Origin: Candidatus Kapaibacterium sp.
GTDB lineage: Bacteria; Bacteroidota; Ignavibacteria; Kapaibacteriales; HRBIN21
Direction: 5' to 3'
Length of the DNA stretch: 59,066 bases
Assembly: GCA_938084565.1 (NCBI GenBank)
Contig: CALKEU010000012.1
Span: 1-59,066, forward strand
Shown: positions 1 through 8,963 of the stretch, one piece after another
Layout of the letters: the number at the start of each line of letters is the position of its first letter
Numbering within the stretch: position 1 is the first letter of the stretch
Program-made: the position numbers and the translations under genes
Notes under the pieces: model-generated
The model's database searches: none
Told to the model about the DNA's origin: nothing
What the model saw: the letters and a program-made list of their open reading frames with translations, nothing else

Positions 1-64
1 GGTCCGTACGGACGATAGCGATGGGGTTTGTGTGGAAGAAGGCCGTCTGCAGCTGCTGCTTCAT
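1..64 (-). CDS. possible 5' end of a gene leaving the window
   Basis: On the minus strand an ATG at 64 opens a frame that stays open to the left edge and reads MKQQLQTAFFHTNPIAIVRT. An alternative in-frame ATG lies at 73. It follows the terminator of the large secreted protein in the same direction, so a new transcription unit would be expected here. I see neither a clear ribosome binding site nor the TAnnTTTG promoter element used elsewhere in the window. Only about 21 codons are visible, so no function can be given, and it could be chance. Confidence 0.25.
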   Translation of the reverse strand, partial: MKQQLQTAFFHTNPIAIVRTD

Positions 65-81
65 CGGTCCCATACACACAA

Positions 82-116
82 AGCCCCAACCCCGGCTCCC
101 CACCAGGGTTGGGGCT
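82..116 (-). terminator. hairpin terminator after the giant T9SS gene
   Basis: Perfect 11-bp inverted repeat: AGCCCCAACCC at 82-92 and its complement at 106-116, with a 13-base loop. Read on the minus strand it sits 18 bases after the stop codon of the 1691-residue secreted protein and is followed by TTTGTGTGT, a moderately T-rich tail. This fits a rho-independent terminator. Confidence 0.75.
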
Positions 117-133
117 CTCCCACCGGCTCGCTC

Positions 134-3100
134 TTATCGCACAATGCGCACCTGCTCTACCTGCACCTGTTGCCCGTTGCGCAGTACTACCACATAGACC
201 CCACTGCCCCATCCCGACGTCCCCACTCGCACCTGCCCCTGCCCCTCTACGGCCCCACTCCAGACCCGCCGCCCTAGCCCATCGTATACCTCTACCACCC
301 CACTGCCCCCATGCTCTACCCATACCTCCTCCTGCGCCACACTCGGATATACCCGCAACCACAGCCCTCCCCCTGCCACCGGCGCCCCCTCTGATCCCTC
401 GCTCAACTCCACTACCCCACCACCATTGCGCCGAATAAAGTCTATCGTCGCCCGCAATACCCGATCTACCTGCCCCCAGTGCCGCCACTCTACCCCGTAA
501 TAGACCACATTCCACCCCAGCGCCGCTGTCCCTACCCCTGCAACCGTATCCACTACCCCTGCATCCCGATCCTCATACACATACGCCGCCTGCGCTAACC
601 CCTCCGTACTGCCATCACTCCACACCCGTAACAGCGCCGGCATCGGTACATCGATACTCCCCTTGATCCCCTCCCGTATCCCCCAACCGATGGCCCGCCC
701 CACAACATATCGCCCATCATATCCCCCACTGACCGGCGTCCCCGGCGCTACATACCGCGCCCGCAAAACCCGACGCACAAACCACTCGTCATTGATCGGA
801 TCCAACCCAACGTGCGCCCGCGCTACCTCCTGCGAACTGATCACTATGTTCCGCTTCTGCCCATACTGCCCTCCCCGCACATATCCCCGCACCGCTTCCC
901 GCTCCCACTCGCTGACTGCCCCCTCCCGCCCAGACCACATCACCGACCGATATCGACTGTAGTCGACCGTCCGCGGCTCCCACCCACTCCGATCCAAAAT
1001 GTCGTAATCATACCTGCCCTGCCCCACATCCACTCGCCACCCCAGCCGGCTCACCCCCGCAAGCAGACTGTCCCCATTGGCCCTCCCCCGTGCACTCCCC
1101 CGGTCAACGGTCACCATCACCGGCGATCGCTCTATATAGTAGCGAACCTCCTTGCTCACCTCGTTGTTACTCCCGTTCTGATCCGGCTGCCCCGTGGCCA
1201 CAATCCGATACCGCGGCGTCACATGCTGCCCCATGCCCTCAAAGGCCCCAGGCACCGTATACCCACTCAACTCCGCATACGACTCCACCCGAAACCGCCC
1301 AAAGTCGATTACCTTCTCCTCCCCAACCCGCAAATCCACCCGCTCCTCCCGCTCATACACCGGCACCGTAAAGGCTCCCCCACCATCCTCCCGCCATACC
1401 CGCACCCGTACCCGCCACCCAACAACGTCGCTGATCCCACGATTGGCTACCCGTACCTTCACCCCTACCGGGTTCCGCCCCATCACATACTCGGCATCCC
1501 CCCTTGCCCCACTGCTGGCCCGCCATACCCACGGCTCCTCTATCCGCACCAGCGCCACATCCTGCTGATACTCCCGCCCCTGAAACTCATCGGCCCCTAT
1601 GTCCGGCCGGCTCCCCCCGGCCCCACGTACCTCCCCATCTATGTCCCGACCCCATACATATACCCCACGATTGCTCAAAATCGACCCCAACGGACTCGGA
1701 TTCACCCGCACCCGTAAACGCTCTATCACCCCCCCGATCACCTCATAATCCCCTACCCAATTGCCCTCCTGACTCCCAAAATCCTGCCCCGTGGCTACCT
1801 GCCAATCGGCCAACCGCCTATACTCCCCATCCTCCCCTAAACGAACCCCATACTGCCCCTCGGCCTCCACTACCTCTACCATCCGCACGACATCCCCACC
1901 AGGCACCCAGTACGCATTCCGATCCTGCTCCACTGCCCCACTGACCCGACGCGGATGCCACCCCTCATACAAAATCCCCGCCTTCATCCCCGCTCGCCCT
2001 ACCTCCACAGCTATCGCATTGTTGACCACCACCGTCCCATACCCTTGCTGCACCCCAAGCCCAACCACATACCCACTCCCCACTACCCCATCCTCCTTCA
2101 GCCACACCGTGTTGTGCGCCACCGTGTCCCCACGCATCCAATACCCCCACCGCCGCGGCACCACAAAACCCATCGGCCCACCCTGGCTCGGATCACGCTC
2201 GGTCCACATGTGGATCCCCACCATATGCGCCCCTGCCCCAGCACGCCGTAAATCCCACACAATGTTGTTGACTACCCGCACCCGCTCGGCTACATCCGGC
2301 ATCACCACCGGCTGCGGCTCCAACCCCGTCAAATAATTCTGTACCTGCTCCACCACAATGCCTCGCGCCATCACCACCGAACTGACCCGCGTCACCTCAT
2401 TGCCCTCAATGACTATCCCTACATTGTTGTACCCCATCCCCCCAGCCAAAATCCCAACAGCCGCCTCCCCTCCCCCTGTGGCCTCTTGCCCTACATTGTC
2501 TATCCGATTCCCCCGTATCTGCGTCCCCTCCTCGTACCCCACAAAAATTCCCCCACCACGCACGTTCGTGATCACATTCCCTACATACCGGTTCCCCTCA
2601 TTGTAATACCGCCTCACCTTCGCCGGCCCCGCCTCCTTCAACGGCCCTAACCCTAACGACACTATCCCCCACCCAAACCCACTAATCTCACACCCCTCCA
2701 CAACATTGCCCGAATTCTTCACCGTGTCCAAAATGTCAACCCCCTGATACGCCGATAAACGCCAGTTCCGTACCACTACCCCCGCCGAATACGTCACAAC
2801 TTGCCCCCCAACAACCCGCACATCCCCCTCCCACTCAAATTGCCCTAACGCTACATTGTACCTCACCCGCGGAATCGCCGTCGCAAAACTGGCCGACGTC
2901 GTCGGCGCATTCCCTATCAGACAGTTCCTCACCTCTACATGATGACCCCCACGACCTATGTAAAATACCGCCCGCCTCCCCTGACTCACCGGCGCCTCTA
3001 ACTCAAAACGCAATGACTTCTGCTGCCCACCATCAAAAATGATGTACCCGGAAAAGTTGGCGTCCTTTGGATCTCGTGTCACATAGTAGACTGCACTCAA

Positions 3101-5209
3101 GTTAGAAGGCGTCGTCGACTGTGCCATGTACACTCCGATTCCCGAAGCGCTCTTAAGGCGGATAGTAACGCTACCTCGCTGCAGTGCCCGCTGCCCATAG
3201 GGGCGGAACGTAACCGTATTCTGCGCATTGACCCCTATGATTCGACTGCTCAAGTCAATTGCCGGCTGACCTGATGCTACATCCCCTACTTCGTAATAAG
3301 CATCCGTAAACTCAAACACGACCGGCCCACCAACCCCCCGCTGGTAGAGTGCATCGATGGCCTCTTGAATGGTGTTGAAGTTGCGCGGACTTCCCGCAAA
3401 GAGCGTCCCAATCGTGTACGTGCCCGACAGCGGCCCCTGGACCGTAAACTCCGTACACGCAGTATTGTTGGTTGTCAGCTGGTCACGCGGATCAGTCACG
3501 TAAATACACGCCCGATAGGTGCCCGCCTGTGGCGGAATGAAGTAGCGGAAGTTTATCGGTATCGTGCTGCCAATCGGCAGGTCGGGAATGACTGTATCAG
3601 CAACGTAGACATCCTGCTGCGGGAGTGGCGACAGCCGCGTAATGACCATCCGCACTTGCACATTCGTGACGTCCCCAATTCCATTGTTTGTGAATGCCCC
3701 AATGGGGGTAAAAGGACGCCCCGCATACAGCGTCACATTAGAGCTCGGATAGACAACCTGTGTAGCTGCTACCTCGAAGTCATAGGCTACTTCGAAGATA
3801 TAGTCTCCCGCCGTCGGCAAGCAGTTGTTGGCAGGCTGATTATCCGTGGCATTCAAAAGGGTCCCGCAGACCTGGAGCCGGTACAGTCCTGGCTGCGTCG
3901 TCTGGGTGAAACGAGCAAAGTTGATCGTCACCTTCTCTGTGCTCGGTAGGGTTCCTGTCCACGTAACCGTATCAGCGTAGATACGGGTGTTGTCGGGTAG
4001 ACGCCAAATCTGCGCAACCGCCCGAAAGGCAGTAATTGTGTTGAGCCCAACATTCTGGAAGCGTGCTGTGACAGGAATCGAGATACCCATGGGGTACTTC
4101 GTCCGTCGTGGTGGGGCATTGCTCTGCGGATCTACAATCTCTATGGCGGCTAAGTCATTCGGGAAAGCAACGATGAAGTCCTTGATCCACTCCTGCGTAT
4201 AGCCAGGCATACTGTAGCTGGCAATGAGCCGGTAGGATCCTCCAACGGCATTGGTCAAGTCCAAAGCCCCACCGCTTCCTGCATAGGAGCCCTTTGCACT
4301 GCCCATCGTGTAAGTGTAGAGGCCCGCCGTGGGGTAAGAAAGATTGATAATCGTATCATTCGGGTTCCCGCCTTCGGTAGCAATGTAGACGGGATTCTGC
4401 GAAGGGAGTGGTCCTACGATCTTGTAGGTTAGTGCAATATCGCCTCGCGCTCGAAAGGTCAATGAGGGTTTCGGATGCTGAGCATCTTGGTCTGCATAGA
4501 TCTCGCCTGCTCGCAGAATGCGTCGCGGATCCACATCATCGGGGAAGGACTCTACAATACCGCTCAGCACCCCAAACCGGAAAACGGGGCGCCACGTATA
4601 CCCCGCCCATCCGCTGAAGAGCTGCACGCAGTAATCAGCACCGTCGCTAATGTAGTATACATGAGGATAGAATACGTTCGGCACCGTTGTACCCCAGTAC
4701 TGCGGGAAGTTGTACGTAAATCCCGTCCGGTAGCTACAGATCTCGATGAGGAGATTGGATTGGCCATCCCAGGTGAAGGGAACACTGAAGGTGTGGATAT
4801 TCCAGCTATTGGCTTGGGGCACGAAATTGTCCACATCGTAGACGAGTGTGAAGGTACTGCGGTCATTATCCAGCATGGTCAGAGCAGAGGCAGTTGTATG
4901 CTTAATCCAGATGCGGTAGCGGCGTGGCGGCGGTGGAGTGTTAGCATAGTATGCTCCTACCTGGACTCCGAGGGCGACAATTTGCCCCCCGGGCATTCCG
5001 GCAGCTTGCATTTCCGAAGCACGGATTAAGTACTGGCTCCGCCCTGTCCACCAGTAATCGTGGTATGGATTAGCATAGTCATACTGATACCACCCCTGAC
5101 TACTTCCCGGCCCTCCGGTTACGTCGTACCAGGTCTGCGCAGAGAGCCCAAAGGATGATATCACGATGAGCACAGCACCGATTATGCTCTGGAGGATTCG
5201 AGTCGCCAT
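134..5209 (-). CDS. giant secreted beta-helix protein with T9SS C-terminal sorting domain
   Basis: A 1691-residue surface or secreted protein. The ATG at 5209 is chosen because it follows GGGAGAG and opens a clear signal peptide (MATRILQSIIGAVLIVISSF, then SAQ cleavage); upstream in-frame codons lack both. In order it shows a jelly-roll-like region (about 30-220), two CARDB-like Ig modules (about 350-600, each with an NxG turn), a 'YTIG...F.TIQEAIDAL' entry motif near 610 that often precedes right-handed beta-helices, a long beta-helix region (about 700-1200), a third CARDB-like module near 1250 and a tail of about 80 residues ending GVYVVVLRNGQQ...VRIVR. That tail is typical of type A T9SS sorting domains (Por_Secre_tail), which are removed after export. 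Ligand unknown. The DNA for the last ~970 residues has a very different composition from the first ~720. Confidence 0.9.
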   Translation of the reverse strand: MATRILQSIIGAVLIVISSFGLSAQTWYDVTGGPGSSQGWYQYDYANPYHDYWWTGRSQYLIRASEMQAAGMPGGQIVALGVQVGAYYANTPPPPRRYRIWIKHTTASALTMLDNDRSTFTLVYDVDNFVPQANSWNIHTFSVPFTWDGQSNLLIEICSYRTGFTYNFPQYWGTTVPNVFYPHVYYISDGADYCVQLFSGWAGYTWRPVFRFGVLSGIVESFPDDVDPRRILRAGEIYADQDAQHPKPSLTFRARGDIALTYKIVGPLPSQNPVYIATEGGNPNDTIINLSYPTAGLYTYTMGSAKGSYAGSGGALDLTNAVGGSYRLIASYSMPGYTQEWIKDFIVAFPNDLAAIEIVDPQSNAPPRRTKYPMGISIPVTARFQNVGLNTITAFRAVAQIWRLPDNTRIYADTVTWTGTLPSTEKVTINFARFTQTTQPGLYRLQVCGTLLNATDNQPANNCLPTAGDYIFEVAYDFEVAATQVVYPSSNVTLYAGRPFTPIGAFTNNGIGDVTNVQVRMVITRLSPLPQQDVYVADTVIPDLPIGSTIPINFRYFIPPQAGTYRACIYVTDPRDQLTTNNTACTEFTVQGPLSGTYTIGTLFAGSPRNFNTIQEAIDALYQRGVGGPVVFEFTDAYYEVGDVASGQPAIDLSSRIIGVNAQNTVTFRPYGQRALQRGSVTIRLKSASGIGVYMAQSTTPSNLSAVYYVTRDPKDANFSGYIIFDGGQQKSLRFELEAPVSQGRRAVFYIGRGGHHVEVRNCLIGNAPTTSASFATAIPRVRYNVALGQFEWEGDVRVVGGQVVTYSAGVVVRNWRLSAYQGVDILDTVKNSGNVVEGCEISGFGWGIVSLGLGPLKEAGPAKVRRYYNEGNRYVGNVITNVRGGGIFVGYEEGTQIRGNRIDNVGQEATGGGEAAVGILAGGMGYNNVGIVIEGNEVTRVSSVVMARGIVVEQVQNYLTGLEPQPVVMPDVAERVRVVNNIVWDLRRAGAGAHMVGIHMWTERDPSQGGPMGFVVPRRWGYWMRGDTVAHNTVWLKEDGVVGSGYVVGLGVQQGYGTVVVNNAIAVEVGRAGMKAGILYEGWHPRRVSGAVEQDRNAYWVPGGDVVRMVEVVEAEGQYGVRLGEDGEYRRLADWQVATGQDFGSQEGNWVGDYEVIGGVIERLRVRVNPSPLGSILSNRGVYVWGRDIDGEVRGAGGSRPDIGADEFQGREYQQDVALVRIEEPWVWRASSGARGDAEYVMGRNPVGVKVRVANRGISDVVGWRVRVRVWREDGGGAFTVPVYEREERVDLRVGEEKVIDFGRFRVESYAELSGYTVPGAFEGMGQHVTPRYRIVATGQPDQNGSNNEVSKEVRYYIERSPVMVTVDRGSARGRANGDSLLAGVSRLGWRVDVGQGRYDYDILDRSGWEPRTVDYSRYRSVMWSGREGAVSEWEREAVRGYVRGGQYGQKRNIVISSQEVARAHVGLDPINDEWFVRRVLRARYVAPGTPVSGGYDGRYVVGRAIGWGIREGIKGSIDVPMPALLRVWSDGSTEGLAQAAYVYEDRDAGVVDTVAGVGTAALGWNVVYYGVEWRHWGQVDRVLRATIDFIRRNGGGVVELSEGSEGAPVAGGGLWLRVYPSVAQEEVWVEHGGSGVVEVYDGLGRRVWSGAVEGQGQVRVGTSGWGSGVYVVVLRNGQQVQVEQVRIVR

Positions 5210-5256
5210 TGGTGCTCTCCCATTTAATTGGACAAGGTGCCTGCTTGAGCCACGTG

Positions 5257-5264
5257 CAAATATA
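5257..5264 (-). promoter_or_regulatory. -7 promoter element TATATTTG for the giant T9SS gene
   Basis: The minus strand reads TATATTTGCAC, matching the Bacteroidota -7 consensus TAnnTTTG. It lies in the 72-base gap between gyrA and the giant secreted protein, with 47 bases between the motif and the ATG. No good -33 TTG is visible at the expected distance. Confidence 0.6.
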
Positions 5265-5281
5265 CACACTCTTTTCTTCCC

Positions 5282-7762
5282 TCACGTGCTCGTGCGACTG
5301 CCGTCCATGGCGGCGATCTCTTCGGGGGCTTCTTCTTCGTGAGGGACAACAGTGACATCGGCAATGGAGTCGCCATCTTCCAGGCGGATGAGGCGTACAC
5401 CCTGGGTATTACGCCCCAAAAGCGGTATACCGCGGACGGGTTGGCGGATGAGGAGCCCGCGGCTGGTGATGAGGACGACATCGTCATCGTCGCAGACGGT
5501 GTGGATGGCCACAAGGGGGCCCGTCTTTGCCGTTACATTCATGCCAATAATGCCTTGGGCTCCTCGATGGGTGAGGCGGAAGGCTTCCACGGAGGCTCGT
5601 TTTCCGAAGCCATATTCTCCAACCAGCAAAAGTTGCTCATGTGGGGTTACTGCAACGGCTGCGCCGACCACGACATCGCCCTCCTGGAGTCTGATACCCC
5701 GCACGCCCGTTGCCGCACGGCCCATTGGGCGGACATCCTCTTCGCGGAAACGGCAGACCATCCCGTGGGCTGTCGCAATCACAATGTCATGCTGTCCCCT
5801 GGTCAGATGAGCCGCGACAAGCTGGTCGCCGGACGGGAGCGAAATAGCAACAATGCCGGAGGAGCGCACCGAGCGGAACTCTTCCAGAGGAACCCGCTTG
5901 ACCGTGCCGAAGCGAGTTACCATAAAGATGTACGAGGCCTCATCCCAGCGGCGGACGACGACGTAGGCGGTGACCTTTTCGGCGGGGCTTTTCGCAATGA
6001 TGTTGGCCAGCGAGCGGCCTCGTGCAGTGCGTCCTCCTTCGGGGAGCTCGTGCACTTTCACCCGATAGCAGCGCCCGTGATCAGTAAAGAAGAGCACATC
6101 GGCATGAGCTGTCGCATAGAGGACGTGTTCGACGGTGTCATCCTCATGAGGAGCCGCGCCACTAAGGCCCCGTCCCCCTTTTGCTTGGCGCCGATAGGCA
6201 TTAGCGGGTGTCCGCTTGATGAAGCCCTGATGGGTGATCGTGATGATGACCTCCTCGTCCGGGATAATATCTTCGGCCGTAAAGTCCCGAGCTTCGTAGA
6301 CGATATGGGTCCGACGCGGATCGGCGTAGCGGCGGGCAAGTTCGCGCAGTTCCTCAGCGATGACGCGTCGTTGGAGCTCCTCGCTGCTGAGGAGGGCTCG
6401 GAGATGTTCGATGGTCTGGAGCAACTGCCGATATTCTTCCGCCACGGCAGAGCGTTCAAGTCCCGTCAGGCGCTGGAGGCGCATTTCCAGGATGGCCCGC
6501 GCCTGCTCGGCAGTCAGTTCAAAGCGCTGCTGGAGGCGCTGGGAGGCTGTGGCCGGATCGGGTGAGGAGCGGATGGTCTCGATGACAGCATCCAGGTGGT
6601 CCAATGCCGTCAGCAGCCCTTCCAGAATGTGGGCTCGGCGCTCGGCGCCGTCGAGCTCGTACCGGCTCCGCCGTTGAATGACCTCCCGCCGATGGAGGAG
6701 GAAATGGTGGAGCATCTCTCGGAGGGAGAGCACTCGCGGGCGCCCGCCAACTAGGGCCAGCATAATGATGGAAAAGGTGCTCTGCAGCGGTGTGTGCTTG
6801 TATACGTTGTTGAGCACAACCAGTGGAACGGCATCGCGGCGCAGCTCAAGCACGATGCGGATCCCTTCCCGATCGGATTCATCCCGAATGTCGACTATGC
6901 CCTCGAGCACCTTCGTACGCACAAGCTGAGCAATCCGCTCCACCAAATCTGCCTTGGCCACCTGGAAGGGCACTTCCGTAATGATGATGGCCTGCCGTCC
7001 GTTGGGGAGCGTCTCGATCGCCGCGCGTCCCCGCAGTAGGATCTTCCCACGCCCGGTCCGATATGCTTCGCGAACCCCGTCATAGCCGTAGATGATGCCG
7101 CCGGTGGGAAAATCCGGGGCCTTGATGTATTGCAGCAACTCCTCATCACTCAGATCGGGTCTTTCCAGCAGAGCAAGCAGGGCCTCGACAACCTCCCCGA
7201 GATTGTGGGGCGGAATACTGGTTGCCATACCGACGGCAATGCCGCTAGCGCCATTGAGCAGCAGCAGCGGAGCCACCGTCGGCAGCACAACCGGCTCGCG
7301 TAGGGTCTCATCAAAGTTGGGACGGAACTCGACCGTATCACGGTCGATATCGCGCAGAGCTTCTAAAGCCAGGGGGGCAAGACGCGCCTCCGTGTAGCGC
7401 ATCGCAGCTGGGCTATCCCCGTCGATGGAGCCAAAGTTCCCCTGCCCCTCAATGAGGGGATAGCGCAGCGTCCACTCCTGTGCCATTCTGACCATGGCTT
7501 CGTAGACTGGGGCATCCCCGTGGGGGTGATATTTGCCGAGCACTTCCCCGACGATGCGGGCAGACTTCTTATAGGGCCGATTTGGCAAGAGACCGAGCTC
7601 GTACATGGCATAGAGAATACGCCGCTGCACGGGCTTCAGGCCGTCGCGCACATCGGGCAAGGCGCGGGAGACAATGACCGACATGGCATAGTCCAGGTAG
7701 GCATCCCGCACCTCATCCTCGATCAACACCGGGACAATCCGCTCACGTTCGGGCACACTCAT
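5282..7762 (-). CDS. gyrA: DNA gyrase subunit A
   Basis: The A subunit of gyrase cuts and rejoins DNA to introduce negative supercoils, working with GyrB. The 826-residue length is normal. The N-terminal winged-helix/tower domain includes the catalytic tyrosine in [10 protein letters not shown] (Tyr123), and six C-terminal beta-pinwheel repeats follow. A GyrA-box-like segment RRQAKGGRG near residue 540 favours gyrase over topoisomerase IV. In the quinolone-determining region the motif reads [10 protein letters not shown]: Ala84 and Glu88 stand where E. coli has Ser83 and Asp87. The ATG at 7762 is chosen because a TAATTTTG promoter lies at 7799-7806; a TTG at 7801 would fall inside that promoter. 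The glycosyltransferase gene ends 18 bases upstream of the TTG. Confidence 0.97.
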   Translation of the reverse strand: MSVPERERIVPVLIEDEVRDAYLDYAMSVIVSRALPDVRDGLKPVQRRILYAMYELGLLPNRPYKKSARIVGEVLGKYHPHGDAPVYEAMVRMAQEWTLRYPLIEGQGNFGSIDGDSPAAMRYTEARLAPLALEALRDIDRDTVEFRPNFDETLREPVVLPTVAPLLLLNGASGIAVGMATSIPPHNLGEVVEALLALLERPDLSDEELLQYIKAPDFPTGGIIYGYDGVREAYRTGRGKILLRGRAAIETLPNGRQAIIITEVPFQVAKADLVERIAQLVRTKVLEGIVDIRDESDREGIRIVLELRRDAVPLVVLNNVYKHTPLQSTFSIIMLALVGGRPRVLSLREMLHHFLLHRREVIQRRSRYELDGAERRAHILEGLLTALDHLDAVIETIRSSPDPATASQRLQQRFELTAEQARAILEMRLQRLTGLERSAVAEEYRQLLQTIEHLRALLSSEELQRRVIAEELRELARRYADPRRTHIVYEARDFTAEDIIPDEEVIITITHQGFIKRTPANAYRRQAKGGRGLSGAAPHEDDTVEHVLYATAHADVLFFTDHGRCYRVKVHELPEGGRTARGRSLANIIAKSPAEKVTAYVVVRRWDEASYIFMVTRFGTVKRVPLEEFRSVRSSGIVAISLPSGDQLVAAHLTRGQHDIVIATAHGMVCRFREEDVRPMGRAATGVRGIRLQEGDVVVGAAVAVTPHEQLLLVGEYGFGKRASVEAFRLTHRGAQGIIGMNVTAKTGPLVAIHTVCDDDDVVLITSRGLLIRQPVRGIPLLGRNTQGVRLIRLEDGDSIADVTVVPHEEEAPEEIAAMDGSRTST

Positions 7763-7798
7763 TGAGGAGGCTACGCTCGGTGAAGGCTCAACACAGTG

Positions 7799-7806
7799 CA
7801 AAATTA
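7799..7806 (-). promoter_or_regulatory. -7 promoter element TAATTTTG for gyrA
   Basis: The minus strand reads TAATTTTGCAC, a perfect TAnnTTTG element, with 36 bases between it and the gyrA ATG. It lies between the end of the upstream glycosyltransferase gene and gyrA, so gyrA can be transcribed on its own. No convincing -33 TTG is seen. Confidence 0.65.
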
Positions 7807-7819
7807 CGGCGCTCCTCCC

Positions 7820-8905
7820 CTACCCACTCTGCCCATAGCGTAGCTGTTCGCAGGCGGCCCATACCTCGTCGACCGTTATTTGGCGGATACAGGCAAAAGC
7901 GCTCTCCCCGCGCCAACGGCACCGGGCAGGTCGTGGAGAGTAGTAGAAACAGGGGCTACACGGTAGATTGCGGCGCACGATAATGTGCGGGGCTCTCCAC
8001 GGTCGGACGTAGATCGGATTCGTATAGGCGAAGATGGCCACCGTCGGCAACTGCAGGGCAGCTGCCACATGCATGAGAGCAGAATCATTGCTGACAAATA
8101 GCTGGCAGCGCCGCATAATGGCAGCGCTCACCATAAGGGCTGGAGAGCGAACTACGATGCACCGTCCAGGAATGTTCACCGCCGTCCGAATGCGTTCATT
8201 GAGCTCCTGCTCTGCACCGGAGCCGAAGAGCAACACCCAGGCATCCCACTTGCGAATCAGCTGTTGAGCTAACGCTGCAAAGCGCTCCGGAGCCCAACGA
8301 CGGCGAATGTGGTTCTTGAAGGTTGCCGAGCCAGCGTGGAAGCCAACGCAGTAGGCCGTCTCTGGAATGCCCTGCTGCCTCACCCATTGCTCGGCTGCCC
8401 GCAAGTCTTCTGCATGGAAGAAGAGCTCCAGCGGGGGCAATTCAACCGGAAGGGGTACCCCCAGAAGCTGGACCAGGCGAATGTTTTCCTCGACGTTATG
8501 GAGCTGCTCCTCCTCCCGGAGCACCCGATTCTTCAGCCAGTTGAGCTGCCGGATGTTTTGGTGTGCATAGGTATGGCCCACCCGGAGCGGGGCGCCCGTC
8601 AGCCAAATCAGCACGTTGTATTGCCAACGGTTGGAGGGATAGACGTTGAGCGCAATATCGTACCGCTGCTGCCGGAGGCGCCACAGAAATCTCATCGAAC
8701 GCCATGCGGGCTCGTGGAGAAAATCCCAGAAGTGGACACGCCGCACCCCCGGGTGGCGCTCGTAGATTTCCCGCACACCTGGGAACATTGCCACGACATC
8801 GACGGCTATCTCGGGAAAGTGTTCCCGCAAGAGGCGTAGCGCCGGGGTGAACATCAGGGCATCGCCAATCCCGGAGAGAGCGAAGACGAGAATCTGCCGG
8901 CTCAT
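7820..8905 (-). CDS. glycosyltransferase family 9 (heptosyltransferase-like)
   Basis: A 361-residue GT-B-fold protein of the family that includes the ADP-heptose:LPS heptosyltransferases WaaC and WaaF, which build the LPS inner core at the cytoplasmic face of the inner membrane. Evidence is the N-terminal GIGDALMFTPALR glycine-rich loop, the typical acceptor/donor motif SNDSALMHVAAAL near residue 280, and a late cysteine cluster (PCSPCF ... C ... FACIRQI) common in this family. The ATG at 8905 follows AGAGGAG at a suitable distance. It is divergent from the deacetylase-like gene and upstream of gyrA. The sugar substrate cannot be told from sequence. Confidence 0.9.
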   Translation of the reverse strand: MSRQILVFALSGIGDALMFTPALRLLREHFPEIAVDVVAMFPGVREIYERHPGVRRVHFWDFLHEPAWRSMRFLWRLRQQRYDIALNVYPSNRWQYNVLIWLTGAPLRVGHTYAHQNIRQLNWLKNRVLREEEQLHNVEENIRLVQLLGVPLPVELPPLELFFHAEDLRAAEQWVRQQGIPETAYCVGFHAGSATFKNHIRRRWAPERFAALAQQLIRKWDAWVLLFGSGAEQELNERIRTAVNIPGRCIVVRSPALMVSAAIMRRCQLFVSNDSALMHVAAALQLPTVAIFAYTNPIYVRPWRAPHIIVRRNLPCSPCFYYSPRPARCRWRGESAFACIRQITVDEVWAACEQLRYGQSG

Positions 8906-8963
8906 GCGTCTTCTCCTCTTGCGCCTGGCGTTTGTAGAGACGTATAAGCTGGCCTCTGGTGCG

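Noticed and set aside
812-1717. Long plus-strand frames (for example 301 residues) opposite the C-terminal half of the giant secreted gene
   Set aside because: They are Pro/His/Arg-rich and lack domains. They arise because the opposite strand is G-rich, so stops are rare on the C-rich strand. The minus-strand frame has a signal peptide, recognisable domains and a sorting tail.
5339-6565. 408-residue plus-strand frame opposite gyrA
   Set aside because: It is antisense to the conserved gyrase reading and has no recognisable domain or ribosome site.
8919-8948. TTGCGC-N18-TATAAG, resembling an enterobacterial sigma-70 promoter, before the deacetylase-like gene
   Set aside because: Other promoters in the window are of the TAnnTTTG type, and this would leave a leader of under ten bases. 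Treated as chance, though not excluded.
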